A DNA stretch of 64,000 nucleotides from Fibrobacter succinogenes (GCA_902762795.1 CACWPM010000012.1:124001-188000); one strand, 5' to 3'. Positions 1-8,158 are shown, counted from the stretch's first letter. Notes: generated by a model from the sequence alone, not told the origin. Translations and numbers: made by a program.

Positions 1-156
1 ACCGGGAATCGATTCGGAACTAGAACTTTTTGCAACAACAGAAGAGGAGCTTTCGACAACAACAGAGCTAGGAGTATCGTCACCGCAAGCAACAAGACCA
101 AAAGAAGCCGTCAAAGCAACAACTCTTATTTTTTTAAACAACATTTTTCTATTCAT
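1..156 (-). CDS. Ser-rich secreted lipoprotein, N-terminal part
   Basis: The gene runs off the left edge, so only about 52 residues are visible. It begins with a basic stretch and a hydrophobic signal ending in a lipobox (LVAC), then a Ser-rich linker (runs of SSSS). This predicts export, lipid attachment at the Cys and a low-complexity tether to an unseen domain. I chose the ATG at 156 because GGAG lies 7 bases upstream; an in-frame ATG at 144 is the alternative. It follows the similar gene at 175-1317 by 18 bases, so the two are probably one transcript. Ser linkers of this kind are common in Fibrobacter surface proteins (family knowledge). The function of the missing part is unknown. Confidence 0.75.
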   Translation of the reverse strand, partial: MNRKMLFKKIRVVALTASFGLVACGDDTPSSVVVESSSSVVAKSSSSESIPG

Positions 157-174
157 ATAGTTTCTCCAGAAAAG

Positions 175-1317
175 TTACTGAACCGCAGGCATCACAAAAA
201 CATACTCACCGTTGCGGCACTTGAAAGCACATTCACCCGAACTAATTTCCTTGGGAGAGTTTTCGTCACAAGGGGTTCTATTAACCGGATGCATCCTGCA
301 TTTTTGTAAAGCACTGAAATCACCTTCATATTCAGCCCATTTGCCATTGGAGCACAAGTAAATCGCCCCCACAAAACGGCCATTCAATTGCGCATTTCTG
401 GCATCATGATATTCATTTTCAACAAGGCAAACTTCACCTATAACGGGTTCGACATTCACCCAATATCCTCTTCTACAAGCATATTCCTCTCGCGTTATAC
501 AATCGACCGCCTTAGAACCATCATCGACATCACACGTTCTTTCGCGGGGGTCATCCACATCAGTAATGTGCATACAAGTTTCCGACGATTTCAAGAGAGT
601 CCAATACCCTTCCGTACAGGCATATGTGTCGCCACTCTTGCAGTCAATTACAGTTTTCGGATTAATCGAGCCGCAAAGCTGCCGACCACAACTATCCGCA
701 CCTTGTTCGCATTTGGTGTATGCAACATTCAAACATTGATCCCCTTCCATTCGCCAGAATCGATTAGAGCAGGTGTAAACCCCACCAGTTCTGCAATCCA
801 CGGCTTTTACCCCCTCCCCTTCAAAACACTCATTGCAGGGCCGATAAGACTCGCGCGCATAAGGGCCATTGTACGCGGGGCACATTCGAGCGAAGTCCAT
901 ACAACGTTCCAAAAATTCCACAGAGCTGGACGAACGCATTTGACTGGAACTGGACAAAGCCCCCGACGAAGAACTTTGCGTAAGGCAATACCGCTTTTGC
1001 CCCATTTCACAGAGTTGCTCCGCCGTCCACCCGCATGCGGTATCCATAGAAAGGCAATTTGCCGAACTAGACCGTATAATAGACGAAGAACTTTCTAAGA
1101 CTACAGACGAAGATGAAACAACTGTATCGGGATTTGCAATAGAGCTACTCGATGGGCGAATGTCACTCGAAGATTGAATCGCCCCCATTCCGCCGCTAGA
1201 AGATTCAGCCACATTGGCCGGGCCGTTCGGTGCACAGGAACAATCGTCACTGCAAGCCGCAAGCCCCCAAATGGTAAATACAGTCAAAAAAACAAATTTT
1301 TTCAACAGAATATTCAT
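175..1317 (-). CDS. Ser-linker, Cys-rich repeat lipoprotein
   Basis: This 380-residue protein has a signal peptide with lipobox LAAC (lipidated Cys about residue 22), then Ser-rich linkers (about residues 38-85 and 113-133). The C-terminal half carries several copies of a Cys-rich unit of the form KAVDC...YAC...GYW...C, at about residues 165-300. The paired cysteines suggest disulfide-stabilised surface modules outside the cytoplasm. ATG at 1317 has AGGA 9 bases upstream. It is the first gene of a tandem pair with 1-156. I cannot assign a substrate; surface display or adhesion is a guess from architecture. Confidence 0.8.
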   Translation of the reverse strand: MNILLKKFVFLTVFTIWGLAACSDDCSCAPNGPANVAESSSGGMGAIQSSSDIRPSSSSIANPDTVVSSSSVVLESSSSIIRSSSANCLSMDTACGWTAEQLCEMGQKRYCLTQSSSSGALSSSSQMRSSSSVEFLERCMDFARMCPAYNGPYARESYRPCNECFEGEGVKAVDCRTGGVYTCSNRFWRMEGDQCLNVAYTKCEQGADSCGRQLCGSINPKTVIDCKSGDTYACTEGYWTLLKSSETCMHITDVDDPRERTCDVDDGSKAVDCITREEYACRRGYWVNVEPVIGEVCLVENEYHDARNAQLNGRFVGAIYLCSNGKWAEYEGDFSALQKCRMHPVNRTPCDENSPKEISSGECAFKCRNGEYVFVMPAVQ

Positions 1318-1576
1318 TTAATGAGTTCCTTTTTCTCCTAAAAAATATACTATCATTTTTTTGAAAATCAAGTACTTTATGCAACAAAATTACGATTTTC
1401 TGTAAATTTTAACAATATTTAAAAAAATTAATACATTTTCGTATCCATATGCAACACCCTGTAGCATAAAGAAAAAACGTTTCGTCTCGTAGCGAATTTC
1501 AATCTTGGTTCCTGCCAAACGGCATTCAATATAACAGCAGCAGTCAAGCCTCAAAGAGGAATGATGTCATGGCGGA

Positions 1577-1753
1577 TCAGATCCGCCATCTAAGTTCTAA
1601 ATTCAATTTCTCCATATTCAATATTTCCTCGGCGAGTTTCATGTACGACTGCGAGCCCGTACTTTGCACATCGTAAAAAATGACCAGTTTTCCGTGGGAC
1701 GGGGCTTCAGAGAGTTTTACGTTACGCGGAATCATTGTTTGGAAAACTATAGA
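1577..1753 (-). pseudogene. ParA/Soj C-terminal fragment
   Basis: The minus strand encodes about 55 residues matching the end of ParA-type ATPases: a VFQTMIPRNVKLSEAPSHG-like block, then YD, GSQSY and LAEEIL. In ParA this block follows the last ATPase motif. A stop codon precedes it, there is no start with a ribosome site, and the Walker A region is absent from the neighbourhood. It is therefore a remnant, not a gene. It lies directly left of the foreign-looking cas1-cas2 block, so it may mark where an insertion or deletion removed the rest of parA. Confidence 0.7.
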
Positions 1754-1848
1754 ATTACTTTAACGACAAAGCTTTTTACTTCGCAATAAACATGTCAAAA
1801 TAAGACATTAAAAGATTATACATTTAGCAAATAACAAGGTAGTTCAAA

Positions 1849-2250
1849 ATGCAAGAAACATATTCCGAAAACGATATTCCGCAATCTTTGCGATGGCAAA
1901 ACGTTGACAAGTTCTTGAAGAAATTCCTACACCGATTTGTCAGCGAAGTAATCCCAATCGATACCGTTATTGATGAACACGGCAATGAAATCAAAAAAGT
2001 TTTCAGTCGCAAAAGATTTATCTGCTGGTACTCTCGCATATTCGAAATCAACGAATTCTACCATACATACGGGACTCCCGGCATCTGGTTCCACGGATAT
2101 TTACCCCAAAGTGAATTTGGCGAACCCGAATTTGACAGCGCCAAGCCTGACTACGGTTACTATGATTTTGAAATCAAGAGCCTAGAACACTTTAAACATA
2201 CGCTCGCAACCATGATCAAGGCAAATGAGTACTTTGCCACAGAAGAATAA
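1849..2250 (+). CDS. hypothetical protein
   Basis: The 133-residue acidic protein is rich in aromatic residues and has no signal peptide or membrane segment. The motif WFHGYLPQSEFGEPEFD near residue 84 is distinctive but I do not recognise a family. ATG at 1849 is preceded only by a weak AAGGT. It lies between the parA remnant and a broken HTH gene, in front of cas1 on the same strand. It has none of the RuvC or HNH motifs of Cas9 and is far too small to be one. Confidence 0.6.
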   Translation: MQETYSENDIPQSLRWQNVDKFLKKFLHRFVSEVIPIDTVIDEHGNEIKKVFSRKRFICWYSRIFEINEFYHTYGTPGIWFHGYLPQSEFGEPEFDSAKPDYGYYDFEIKSLEHFKHTLATMIKANEYFATEE

Positions 2251-2311
2251 ATAAAGTGTAAAAATGAAGTCCGCATTTTTTTTGATTTCATATTCAAGTC
2301 GATAAAGCCAA

Positions 2312-2490
2312 CCTGAAAAAAGATTGAAGCCGATCTCAAAAGAAAAGAGGTTACCGACAGAGACTTAATAAAGAAAAACAACTGCGCCATGAACCGTCTC
2401 GCACAAATGACGATTAGCACAATTGCCAAGCGCACCGACACGAACCCGCTAGAAGTCATCGCAGATTTTATGGAATCAGAGACCGCCTGA
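2312..2490 (+). pseudogene. XRE-type HTH regulator remnant
   Basis: An open stretch without an upstream start ends at a TGA at 2488. It reads like the second half of a small Cro/CI-type HTH protein: a KEVTDRDLIKK helix, then NRLAQ, then STIAKRTDTNPLEVIADF, the usual family ending. Residues between the recognition helix and the last helix seem to be missing, and in-frame stops lie upstream, so it looks decayed. A further 23-codon open piece at 2521-2592 (ending in YEYEQERALRAYRFK) is also a fragment of something I cannot name. Together they fill the gap between 2251 and cas1. Confidence 0.45.
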
Positions 2491-2636
2491 TTTCTGTACT
2501 ACAAATAAGCAGGAGTTTGAGAAAACAGCCCAGACTACATCGCCTATGAATACGAGCAGGAACGAGCCTTAAGGGCTTATCGCTTCAAATAAAAATAGGC
2601 ATACTTTTTTTAACACCTCACAAACTAGGAGAAAAT

Positions 2637-3533
2637 ATGCCCAAACAGACTCTCGTATTCGAAAGCCCCGTTCAACTTTCGTTACAGAATACCCTACTCA
2701 AAATCACATACAAGGACAATCCCGAGAACCCTACATATCGGGTAATTGAGGATATAGCCATAATCCTCATAGACAATCATTCAGCATCGCTCACCACACC
2801 ACTTATCGGCAAACTTGCCGAACAAAATGTCGCCGTTGTTTTCTGCAACGAAAAACATATGCCGGCATCTATGCTGATGAACCTAGACGCAAACACCATG
2901 CAAGAAAAATATTTCCGTTTGCAACTGGAAGCTTCGCGGCCACTCAAAAAGCAGATGTGGAAAAATGTCGTAGAAGCAAAAATCAAGAACCAAGCCCTAC
3001 ATTTAAAGGCACTTGGCAAAAAGCACGACAGGCTGTTAAAATATGCTACAAAAGTTCTAAGCGGGGATACAAGCAACCGTGAGGGCCTTGCGGCACAGTA
3101 CTACTGGAAAGAACTTTTCGGCAAAGAATTTATTCGAGACCGATTCGGCGAACACCCAAATGATTTTCTAAACTACGGCTACACACTCCTGCGGGCCGCA
3201 ACAGCCCGCGCCCTTATGGCTAGCGGACTACTCCCCTCCCTCGGCATTTTTCACCGCAACTACTACGACGCATTCCCACTAGCAGACGACATTATGGAAC
3301 CCTACCGACCTTTCGTTGACCAAATTGTTTACAAGCTACACTGTAACAAGAAGAAAAAGCTAGACAAGGAAGTAAAGAAAACCTTTCTTGAAATGTTCTA
3401 TTCAAACGTTCCCTTCGGAGAACAAATGGTGCAGTTCGGGACGAGCCTTTCCTACACTACCGCATCCGTTGCAAAGTTTTTCATGGGAGAAGCAAAGAAT
3501 CTTGTCTATCCGAGGGTATCATGTGGGTCGTAG
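2637..3533 (+). CDS. cas1: CRISPR integrase Cas1, type II-C-like
   Basis: Cas1 is the integrase that, as a complex with Cas2, joins new DNA to the repeat of a CRISPR array. The 298-residue protein has the length and layout of type II Cas1: an N-terminal beta domain (FESPVQLSLQN start) and a helical catalytic domain. The expected metal ligands are present: Glu149 in NREGLAAQYYW, His206 in GIFHRNYYD and Glu221 in DDIMEPYRP. ATG at 2637 follows AGGAGA. Its 3' end overlaps cas2 by 13 bp. Type II-C loci normally read cas9-cas1-cas2-array; no cas9 precedes it here. The gene looks intact. Confidence 0.95.
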   Translation: MPKQTLVFESPVQLSLQNTLLKITYKDNPENPTYRVIEDIAIILIDNHSASLTTPLIGKLAEQNVAVVFCNEKHMPASMLMNLDANTMQEKYFRLQLEASRPLKKQMWKNVVEAKIKNQALHLKALGKKHDRLLKYATKVLSGDTSNREGLAAQYYWKELFGKEFIRDRFGEHPNDFLNYGYTLLRAATARALMASGLLPSLGIFHRNYYDAFPLADDIMEPYRPFVDQIVYKLHCNKKKKLDKEVKKTFLEMFYSNVPFGEQMVQFGTSLSYTTASVAKFFMGEAKNLVYPRVSCGS

Positions 3534-3832
3534 CATTTTTTGACTTTCCGCGCCATTGTAAAAGCGGTCGTCAGAACATGAACCAATTTGTAAGCATTCT
3601 TGAAAAAGAAGGTTTCTGCAAAGTACAACGCGGAATGTACATGCGATACTGCACCACGGCCGATAATGGACGGATGCACCGCAGGCGCATTGCAAATTTC
3701 ATAGAGCCACGCTCCACAATTTGCTTACTAAGCATTGGCGACAGAGAATTTTTGGACATATACAGTTATTTCGGTAGCACCAAGCCTCCCAAAAATTGGC
3801 CCAAAGCACAAGAAAGCATACAATTTTTCTGA
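3521..3832 (+). CDS. cas2: CRISPR adaptation protein Cas2
   Basis: Cas2 is the dimeric core that bridges Cas1 dimers and helps set prespacer length. The 103-residue protein begins MWVVAFFDFPRHC, with the conserved Asp at residue 8 after the first beta strand, and contains the family's GMYMRYC and STICLLSIGDREF strands. It starts inside the end of cas1, so the two are translationally coupled. Repeat 1 begins 60 bases after its stop. The 59-base gap is AT-rich and could be a short leader or a terminator-free run-in. Nothing in it looks truncated. Confidence 0.93.
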   Translation: MWVVAFFDFPRHCKSGRQNMNQFVSILEKEGFCKVQRGMYMRYCTTADNGRMHRRRIANFIEPRSTICLLSIGDREFLDIYSYFGSTKPPKNWPKAQESIQFF

Positions 3833-3919
3833 TTTTTTCAGAGCCAAACCGCTTGCAGAACCGCATAAAATAAGGTATATCCCCAAAGTAAGTCTTACAG
3901 GGGCTCTTTTTGAGCGGTG

Positions 3920-4426
3920 TTAAAACTTAAGAGTTTCATTTCGTGTAATCGGCTCGAAACGCCACACAGCGCTAAAGGTAATTTTGCGCGCCCCTTTGTC
4001 AGTCTCGCCGTCGCCGTTGATTTCGTCAGAAAAAGACTTTATTGTAAACTCCGAAGATGCAAGCTGGTTTTCGATAAACCATTTCGGGCGTGGATAACTT
4101 GTAAGCAAATCTACAACGTTGCTCGAAATAATATCAAACAGGTCGTCGATTTGAAAAGTTTCACCTCCAAGCTCTTGAGCGCCCTGGACCACAACGTCAA
4201 TTACAACGTCAGTTTCGACCCTGTAAATTTCCGGTTGTGTATCCTGGGTATCGAAAGAACTTTGCTGGACATAAACAGACAAGAACGCCTTTTCTTGCGG
4301 CCATGCTTTTTCTGCACGATTGCAATAGACATCTTCTCCGATAAACGGAAGGTTAGCCGCTTTAAGTTTGTCAGTAACGGCCATGCGGATATCACGCAAC
4401 GTCATAATGCTTGTAGCTAGATTCAT
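3920..4426 (-). CDS. Mu-like phage tail/head completion protein, clipped by repeat
   Basis: The reading frame encodes 168 residues and starts MNLATSIMTLRDIRMAVTDKL, with a later WRFEPI motif. It resembles the small proteins of Mu-like late operons that sit between the major head and tail sheath genes. I place it only as a probable morphogenesis protein. The last codons and the TAA stop come from repeat 1 (GTTTTAA), so the natural C terminus is likely lost. The ATG overlaps the stop of the upstream fragment by ATGA, typical phage gene packing. It occupies most of the first interval. Confidence 0.55.
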   Translation of the reverse strand: MNLATSIMTLRDIRMAVTDKLKAANLPFIGEDVYCNRAEKAWPQEKAFLSVYVQQSSFDTQDTQPEIYRVETDVVIDVVVQGAQELGGETFQIDDLFDIISSNVVDLLTSYPRPKWFIENQLASSEFTIKSFSDEINGDGETDKGARKITFSAVWRFEPITRNETLKF

Positions 4427-4506
4427 TGCGCAACCTGCATGTCATAAGTTACTGTACCGTCTTTTTCAAAAATAAAATCACGCGCGACAAATTCACCGGA
4501 CGGATT
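4423..4506 (-). pseudogene. C-terminal scrap of a phage gene, cut by repeat 2
   Basis: The minus strand enters from repeat 2 already in frame and encodes 27 residues (including GEFVARDFIFEKDG) before a stop that overlaps the next gene's ATG. The overlap shows it is the true 3' end of the gene upstream in the source phage. Its 5' part is missing, replaced by the repeat. Confidence 0.55.
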
Positions 4507-4543
4507 CAGTCTTACAGGGGCTCTTTTTGAGCGGTGTTAAAAC

Positions 4544-4757
4544 TTGATTCGCGGGGGTGCCTTGACTTGTGATGTATTTTGTGGCGGAAGCGAGTGCTCG
4601 AAATCGACGAGCTTGGAAGCGCCTTCGTTGGGCGTGAAAAAGTCACCTTCAAAAAGCTTATTGCAATTCGTGGATCGCTTTTTGATAGACGTTCACATCG
4701 GCACTTTGAAAGCTGTAGATGGATTGCTTCGGGTCGCCGACAACAAAAATTTTTTCA
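4544..4757 (-). pseudogene. RecB/AddA-like helicase fragment
   Basis: Directly after repeat 3 the minus strand reads IFVVGDPKQSIYSFQSAD followed by VNVYQKAIHELQ, which is helicase motif III of UvrD-family enzymes of the RecB/AddA type. A stop follows, and then another frame reads LFEGDFFTPNEGASKL, which resembles sequence further along the same enzyme. The NYRS motif expected between them is missing, so about 20-30 codons appear deleted. This 214-bp interval is the shortest. Both ends are cut by repeats. The source could be phage or chromosome. Confidence 0.6.
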
Positions 4758-4825
4758 GTCTTACAGGGGCTCTTTTTGAGCGGTGTTAAAACTCGACACG
4801 TCTTTGAACATGAAGGAAATAGAAA

Positions 4826-5047
4826 CTACTGCAAGTATTTAAAACCGGAGTAATAATTGATTTTTCCGTCAGAAATTTCAAGGAACAGCGGCTTCCCTAT
4901 GTCTTGCAACTTGTTCGGATCATCGCAATCTAAAGAACAAACGAATACAAGAGTGTCACCGTTTTTCTTTATAAATTTTGCGGAATCAAACCCTTGCTTG
5001 ATGGCTTCTTTAGTAGCTATTTTTTGGGCTTTGTCTTGTGAAATCAT
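4826..5047 (-). CDS. small hypothetical protein
   Basis: This 73-residue protein (MISQDKAQKIATKEAIKQGF start, IGKPLFLEISDGKINYYSG near the end) is complete, with GAGGT 6 bases before the ATG. The layout of an N-terminal helix and C-terminal strands recalls small PepSY-like proteins, but I would not assign that family. It sits in the third interval with a truncated gene behind it. No signal peptide. Confidence 0.5.
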   Translation of the reverse strand: MISQDKAQKIATKEAIKQGFDSAKFIKKNGDTLVFVCSLDCDDPNKLQDIGKPLFLEISDGKINYYSGFKYLQ

Positions 5048-5116
5048 GACCGACCTCTTTGTTGAATAACGTTTTACACCTTAAACAAAATTAACTTTTT
5101 AAAACGGAAAAAAGGA

Positions 5117-5253
5117 CTAGCATTTGACTTCTACTCCAGTCCAAAAGAACTCGCCAAAACGAGAGCCGAAAAGGCTTCGAGACGCATCTTCGGCAGATTT
5201 ACCGAAAAATTTAGAAACGCAGATAGCGTTTCCTCGTTCGTGGTTGATGTATT
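5117..5253 (-). pseudogene. 5'-truncated copy of the small gene at 8769-8927
   Basis: Starting right at repeat 4 the minus strand encodes YINHERGNAICVSK... to EVKC, 44 codons. This is nearly identical to residues 9-52 of the intact gene at 8769-8927, with few substitutions (for example Phe for Ile, Ser for Ala). The first eight codons are replaced by the repeat. Beyond the stop codon the two loci diverge. Two related source elements are therefore represented in the array. Confidence 0.7.
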
Positions 5254-5318
5254 GTCTTACAGGGGCTCTTTTTGAGCGGTGTTAAAACTTAAACAGAAAC
5301 TGAGCGAGTTTAATAGGA

Positions 5319-5531
5319 TTAATCGTGGAGAAGATCCTGTGCGTAGCGGTCGATTTTATACAGCCCCCAAAAATAGGCCGGATACAAAAAAGCGAAAAAA
5401 ATAGGTGACCAAAAATGCTGTGTTAAACAAGGTAATGTCATCAAATAAAACGGCAAACCGAGTGCAGCATTGTAAACAAGATCTATTACGGCAACGATAT
5501 ACTTCCATCTTTTCTTGATAAAATTTTTCAT
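5319..5531 (-). CDS. small membrane protein
   Basis: The 70-residue protein has a basic start (MKNFIKKRWKY) and two hydrophobic segments, about residues 12-34 and 38-58, predicting an inner-membrane protein with both ends in the cytoplasm. It lies at the left end of the 3-kb interval beside a Mor-like regulator gene that runs the other way. In Mu-like phages small membrane proteins at such places can be holins or accessory factors; that is a guess here. Confidence 0.5.
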   Translation of the reverse strand: MKNFIKKRWKYIVAVIDLVYNAALGLPFYLMTLPCLTQHFWSPIFFAFLYPAYFWGLYKIDRYAQDLLHD

Positions 5532-5594
5532 AATTTACTTCCTTTGTTTGGATTGTTGTAATTTCGTGCGTTTTTAGTTATATTTGAATTACAG

Positions 5595-5888
5595 ATGAGC
5601 GTCTGGGATTCCCTTACATTTGATGACCTTCCGAACGAGGATTTAAAGTGGGTTGCAAAGACCCTCGGTCTCGATGTCGCCAAGAGAATTTGGAAACGTT
5701 TTGCGGGCAACCATGTAGCCTGCCCATCCCGGATGACTCCGAACGCTGTGCGTCGCTACATGGCTGACAACTGCGAGAAGACAGTCCACCAGCTTGCCTT
5801 TGAAACGGGCGTTAGCGAACGCACGATTTACCGCTACCTTAACTTTGTGCCAAAGAAGCGTGATAGCGGGCAGATGTCTCTTTTCTAG
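5595..5888 (+). CDS. Mor-like phage late-gene activator
   Basis: Mor and C proteins of Mu-like phages bind DNA as dimers and switch on middle or late transcription. The 97-residue protein has the family layout: an N-terminal half (LTFDDLPNEDLKWVAKTLGLDVAKRIW, in pieces) and a C-terminal helix-turn-helix (TVHQLAFETGVSERTIYRYL). ATG at 5595 has no clear ribosome site; the message may be nearly leaderless or start elsewhere. It is transcribed opposite to the late genes next to it, and its stop is 3 bases from the end of the 5891-6145 gene. Confidence 0.6.
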   Translation: MSVWDSLTFDDLPNEDLKWVAKTLGLDVAKRIWKRFAGNHVACPSRMTPNAVRRYMADNCEKTVHQLAFETGVSERTIYRYLNFVPKKRDSGQMSLF

Positions 5889-5890
5889 AT

Positions 5891-6145
5891 TCATTCCTTT
5901 ATCCATTCGCCGGTTCGTGCGTGGTGCAGGTAGTTTTCTGCTTTGCGAATATCGTCTTTCCAGTCGTTGTCGGGCTTGAGTCCTGCGCGGCATTGATACT
6001 TGACGGCGGTGCCGATGTCGTAGGCGGCTTCACGCGGGAGTTCTTCGCGCTTCACGATGGCGTGGATGATCTTGATTGTTTCCACGGGCATTTCGTTGTA
6101 GTAGGTCTGTTTTTTTTGCGGTTGGTTTGGTGTGGGTTTGGTCAT
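5891..6145 (-). CDS. DUF3310-like phage protein
   Basis: This 84-residue protein contains YDIGTAVKYQCRAGLKPDND followed by a KAENYLHHA helix, the pattern of the DUF3310 nucleotide-kinase-like small proteins found in many phages. The first 15 residues are Pro/Gln-rich. It overlaps the end of the gpG-like gene by 4 bases, so it is in the same transcript. Biochemical role of the family is not settled. Confidence 0.6.
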   Translation of the reverse strand: MTKPTPNQPQKKQTYYNEMPVETIKIIHAIVKREELPREAAYDIGTAVKYQCRAGLKPDNDWKDDIRKAENYLHHARTGEWIKE

Positions 6146-6660
6146 TTTGTACCTTGGGTTAGGTGTTCCAAAAGAGTTTCCTTGAAGCCTTCGATGTCTT
6201 CGGGCTGAACCACCATGAAGGGGCGGGCGGGGATATCGTGAGTCTTGGTTGTAACTTTTGCGTATATGCGTCTAATGCCATTCCAAATAAATGAGAGTCC
6301 TTTCTTTTCTCTCGGGATGATTGTTTGCCCCGCCACTGTTGCGCCGAAATTGTGAATTTTGGCGTAAGAAATATTTGTTCCAACTTGGGCGCTATTGCTG
6401 TCGCTTTCGCTGGTGATGGAATCGCGGAGATTTCCCGTCTTTATAAGCGAACCGCCGTATTTGCCTTTAACCCATTTGTGGTTTCCTCCCAACAAAGAGC
6501 CTGGAGAACTATAACGACCACCAACCTCGAAATTTTCACGAACGGATTCTTCCATCTCAAGGGCGATAATTCGCATTGCCCGATTCATGTTTTTAGCCTT
6601 GTTTTCGATGCCTTTTAGCGTCACTACGCACTTTTTATCATCTATTTTGGCATTGATCAT
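6142..6660 (-). CDS. phage virion morphogenesis protein (Mu gpG-like)
   Basis: Mu gpG family proteins act in head or tail-completion assembly. The 172-residue protein has the family pattern: an ENKAKNMNRAMRIIALEMEE helix, F-GGRYSSPGS-W, then LIKTGNLRDSI, VGTNISYAKIHNFGA and IPARPF near the C terminus. ATG at 6660 has GGAG nearby (GGAGAAAAGCAA). It follows the gpF-like gene in the same order as in Mu (portal, gpF, gpG). It is complete. Confidence 0.85.
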   Translation of the reverse strand: MINAKIDDKKCVVTLKGIENKAKNMNRAMRIIALEMEESVRENFEVGGRYSSPGSLLGGNHKWVKGKYGGSLIKTGNLRDSITSESDSNSAQVGTNISYAKIHNFGATVAGQTIIPREKKGLSFIWNGIRRIYAKVTTKTHDIPARPFMVVQPEDIEGFKETLLEHLTQGTK

Positions 6661-6805
6661 TTGCTTTTCTCCATAAAAAGAGGTATATTATGGTTAAAGA
6701 ACGTACTGAGTTAGTGGAACGAGGTTCACCACTTCGGGAGCTAAACTTTCTAAAAAGTCACAGTACCGTATGCAAGAGTTCGCCGCCTTGCCAGTCGTTC
6801 TTTTT

Positions 6806-8158
6806 TTACAATAGGTGTTTCTTTGAAAACGCCGTTGCATCAACAATCATTCCTGTTTTAAAGACTAGTCGCTTGCTGGATTCGTTCTCTAGTCCAAAAA
6901 CGACCTTATAACGCTTTTTTTTGTCGCTTTTTAGTGGTTCTGAGTAGAATACCAAACCATCAACAGGTGTGTAAGTGCAAGCCCATTCTTTGATAAGTTC
7001 AGGTAATTTGGATAGAACTTCTTTTGGTATTGCAGGATGGTCTGTGCGAAGAGCATGGATTATTCTTTTATCATCTATTGTTAAAATACGAGACTCGATA
7101 TTGAGGTCATTTCCCTTTCGATTTTTCTTACTTTTCAATTTGTTAAAGAAATTTTCAGGCAACAACCCCACAACAAAAGTTTCTCCCTTCGGAGCGTTTA
7201 AGGCTGATTCAACCTCTACAATGTTCTTGAAACTGTTTATAACCTGGTTTGAAAGCTGAGCGAACATCGCTTTCTGTCTTTCTTTGGGAAGTGTTTCAAT
7301 CTTTGTTTCCAACAATCTTTCGTAATCTACAGAATATGCTCCAGGTGCGTAATCCCAACCTTGACTTGGATAAACGACTGTGTTTCCGATTTTGTAGCCC
7401 GTTGTCGTTATCTGAACTTTCTGTGTCGTTACAGTTCCATCAAGATTGATGTGTTCTCGTTCTATTTCTTCTGTCTTCGTGACAAAGTCTTCTGGCTTAC
7501 TTTCTCTAACAACATCATCAACAGGCTTGCCGAATTTCTTTTCGACCATCCTTTTTGTCATCCTTACAACGGTGCAATGACAGCCCCATCCATTAGGAGC
7601 ATAGTGTGTTTGCCAGAACGGGTCATCATAGCGAAAAACAAGGTTGTGTAGTGCGGCATGTTCTATTCGCGGATTTTTATTGCCGGCACCCTTCGGAACA
7701 GCGACATAACGCCAATATGGTGCAATATCAGCATCTTCCATCATTCGTTCGTATCTGCCTGCTGCGTAAGCTGTCTTTACATTGGTGTTAAATATGCTGC
7801 GAAGTCTTCTATGATCTACTTTTATGGGTTTGACGATTTTCTGGTCTTTGTTTACCGCATCAATATTGCCCCACCATCCTTTATCTTTGAGCGTCGGGAT
7901 GATTTCATTGGCAAATTCTTGATACGGTTTGCCTTCTTTAATCGCTTTCAAAAGGCTTGCGTGAATATCCTTTACGATATCGATGCTTGTCGCCTTTGAC
8001 ACCACGAAAACTCTATCGTGGGCATGTCGCATGGTATCAGTCCAATCCCAATGCTTTTTTGGCCCTAAAGCAACTTTTTTTTCGAAATAGGCGATAGCCT
8101 TTTCGCTAGGAAGATTGAACAACGCGGACAACTCCGTCTGTAGTTTTTTATCAGGCAT
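6806..8158 (-). CDS. phage head morphogenesis protein (Mu gpF-like) with C-terminal toxin-like domain
   Basis: The first ~260 residues match the SPP1 gp7/Mu gpF minor head protein: RSIFNTNVKTAYAAGRYERM, then NLVFRYDDPFWQTHYAPNGW and GCHC, a conserved loop of the family. From about residue 340 a further domain (ILTIDDKRIIHAL, HPAIPKEVLSKLP, YKVVFGLE) resembles the phage Barnase/EndoU/ColicinE5/RelE-like nuclease domains appended to such proteins. ATG at 8158 overlaps the end of the portal gene; a GTG at 8164 is an alternative. It would be packaged in the capsid and could act on host RNA on injection (family-level inference). Confidence 0.8.
   Translation of the reverse strand: MPDKKLQTELSALFNLPSEKAIAYFEKKVALGPKKHWDWTDTMRHAHDRVFVVSKATSIDIVKDIHASLLKAIKEGKPYQEFANEIIPTLKDKGWWGNIDAVNKDQKIVKPIKVDHRRLRSIFNTNVKTAYAAGRYERMMEDADIAPYWRYVAVPKGAGNKNPRIEHAALHNLVFRYDDPFWQTHYAPNGWGCHCTVVRMTKRMVEKKFGKPVDDVVRESKPEDFVTKTEEIEREHINLDGTVTTQKVQITTTGYKIGNTVVYPSQGWDYAPGAYSVDYERLLETKIETLPKERQKAMFAQLSNQVINSFKNIVEVESALNAPKGETFVVGLLPENFFNKLKSKKNRKGNDLNIESRILTIDDKRIIHALRTDHPAIPKEVLSKLPELIKEWACTYTPVDGLVFYSEPLKSDKKKRYKVVFGLENESSKRLVFKTGMIVDATAFSKKHLL

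Noticed and set aside
388..1098. Open frame opposite the Ser-rich lipoprotein gene
   Set aside because: It mirrors the Ser/Cys codons and has no start signal.
6690..6911. Short plus-strand frame between the gpG and gpF genes
   Set aside because: Most of it is antisense to the gpF 3' end. AAGAGG precedes it, but the product is low complexity.
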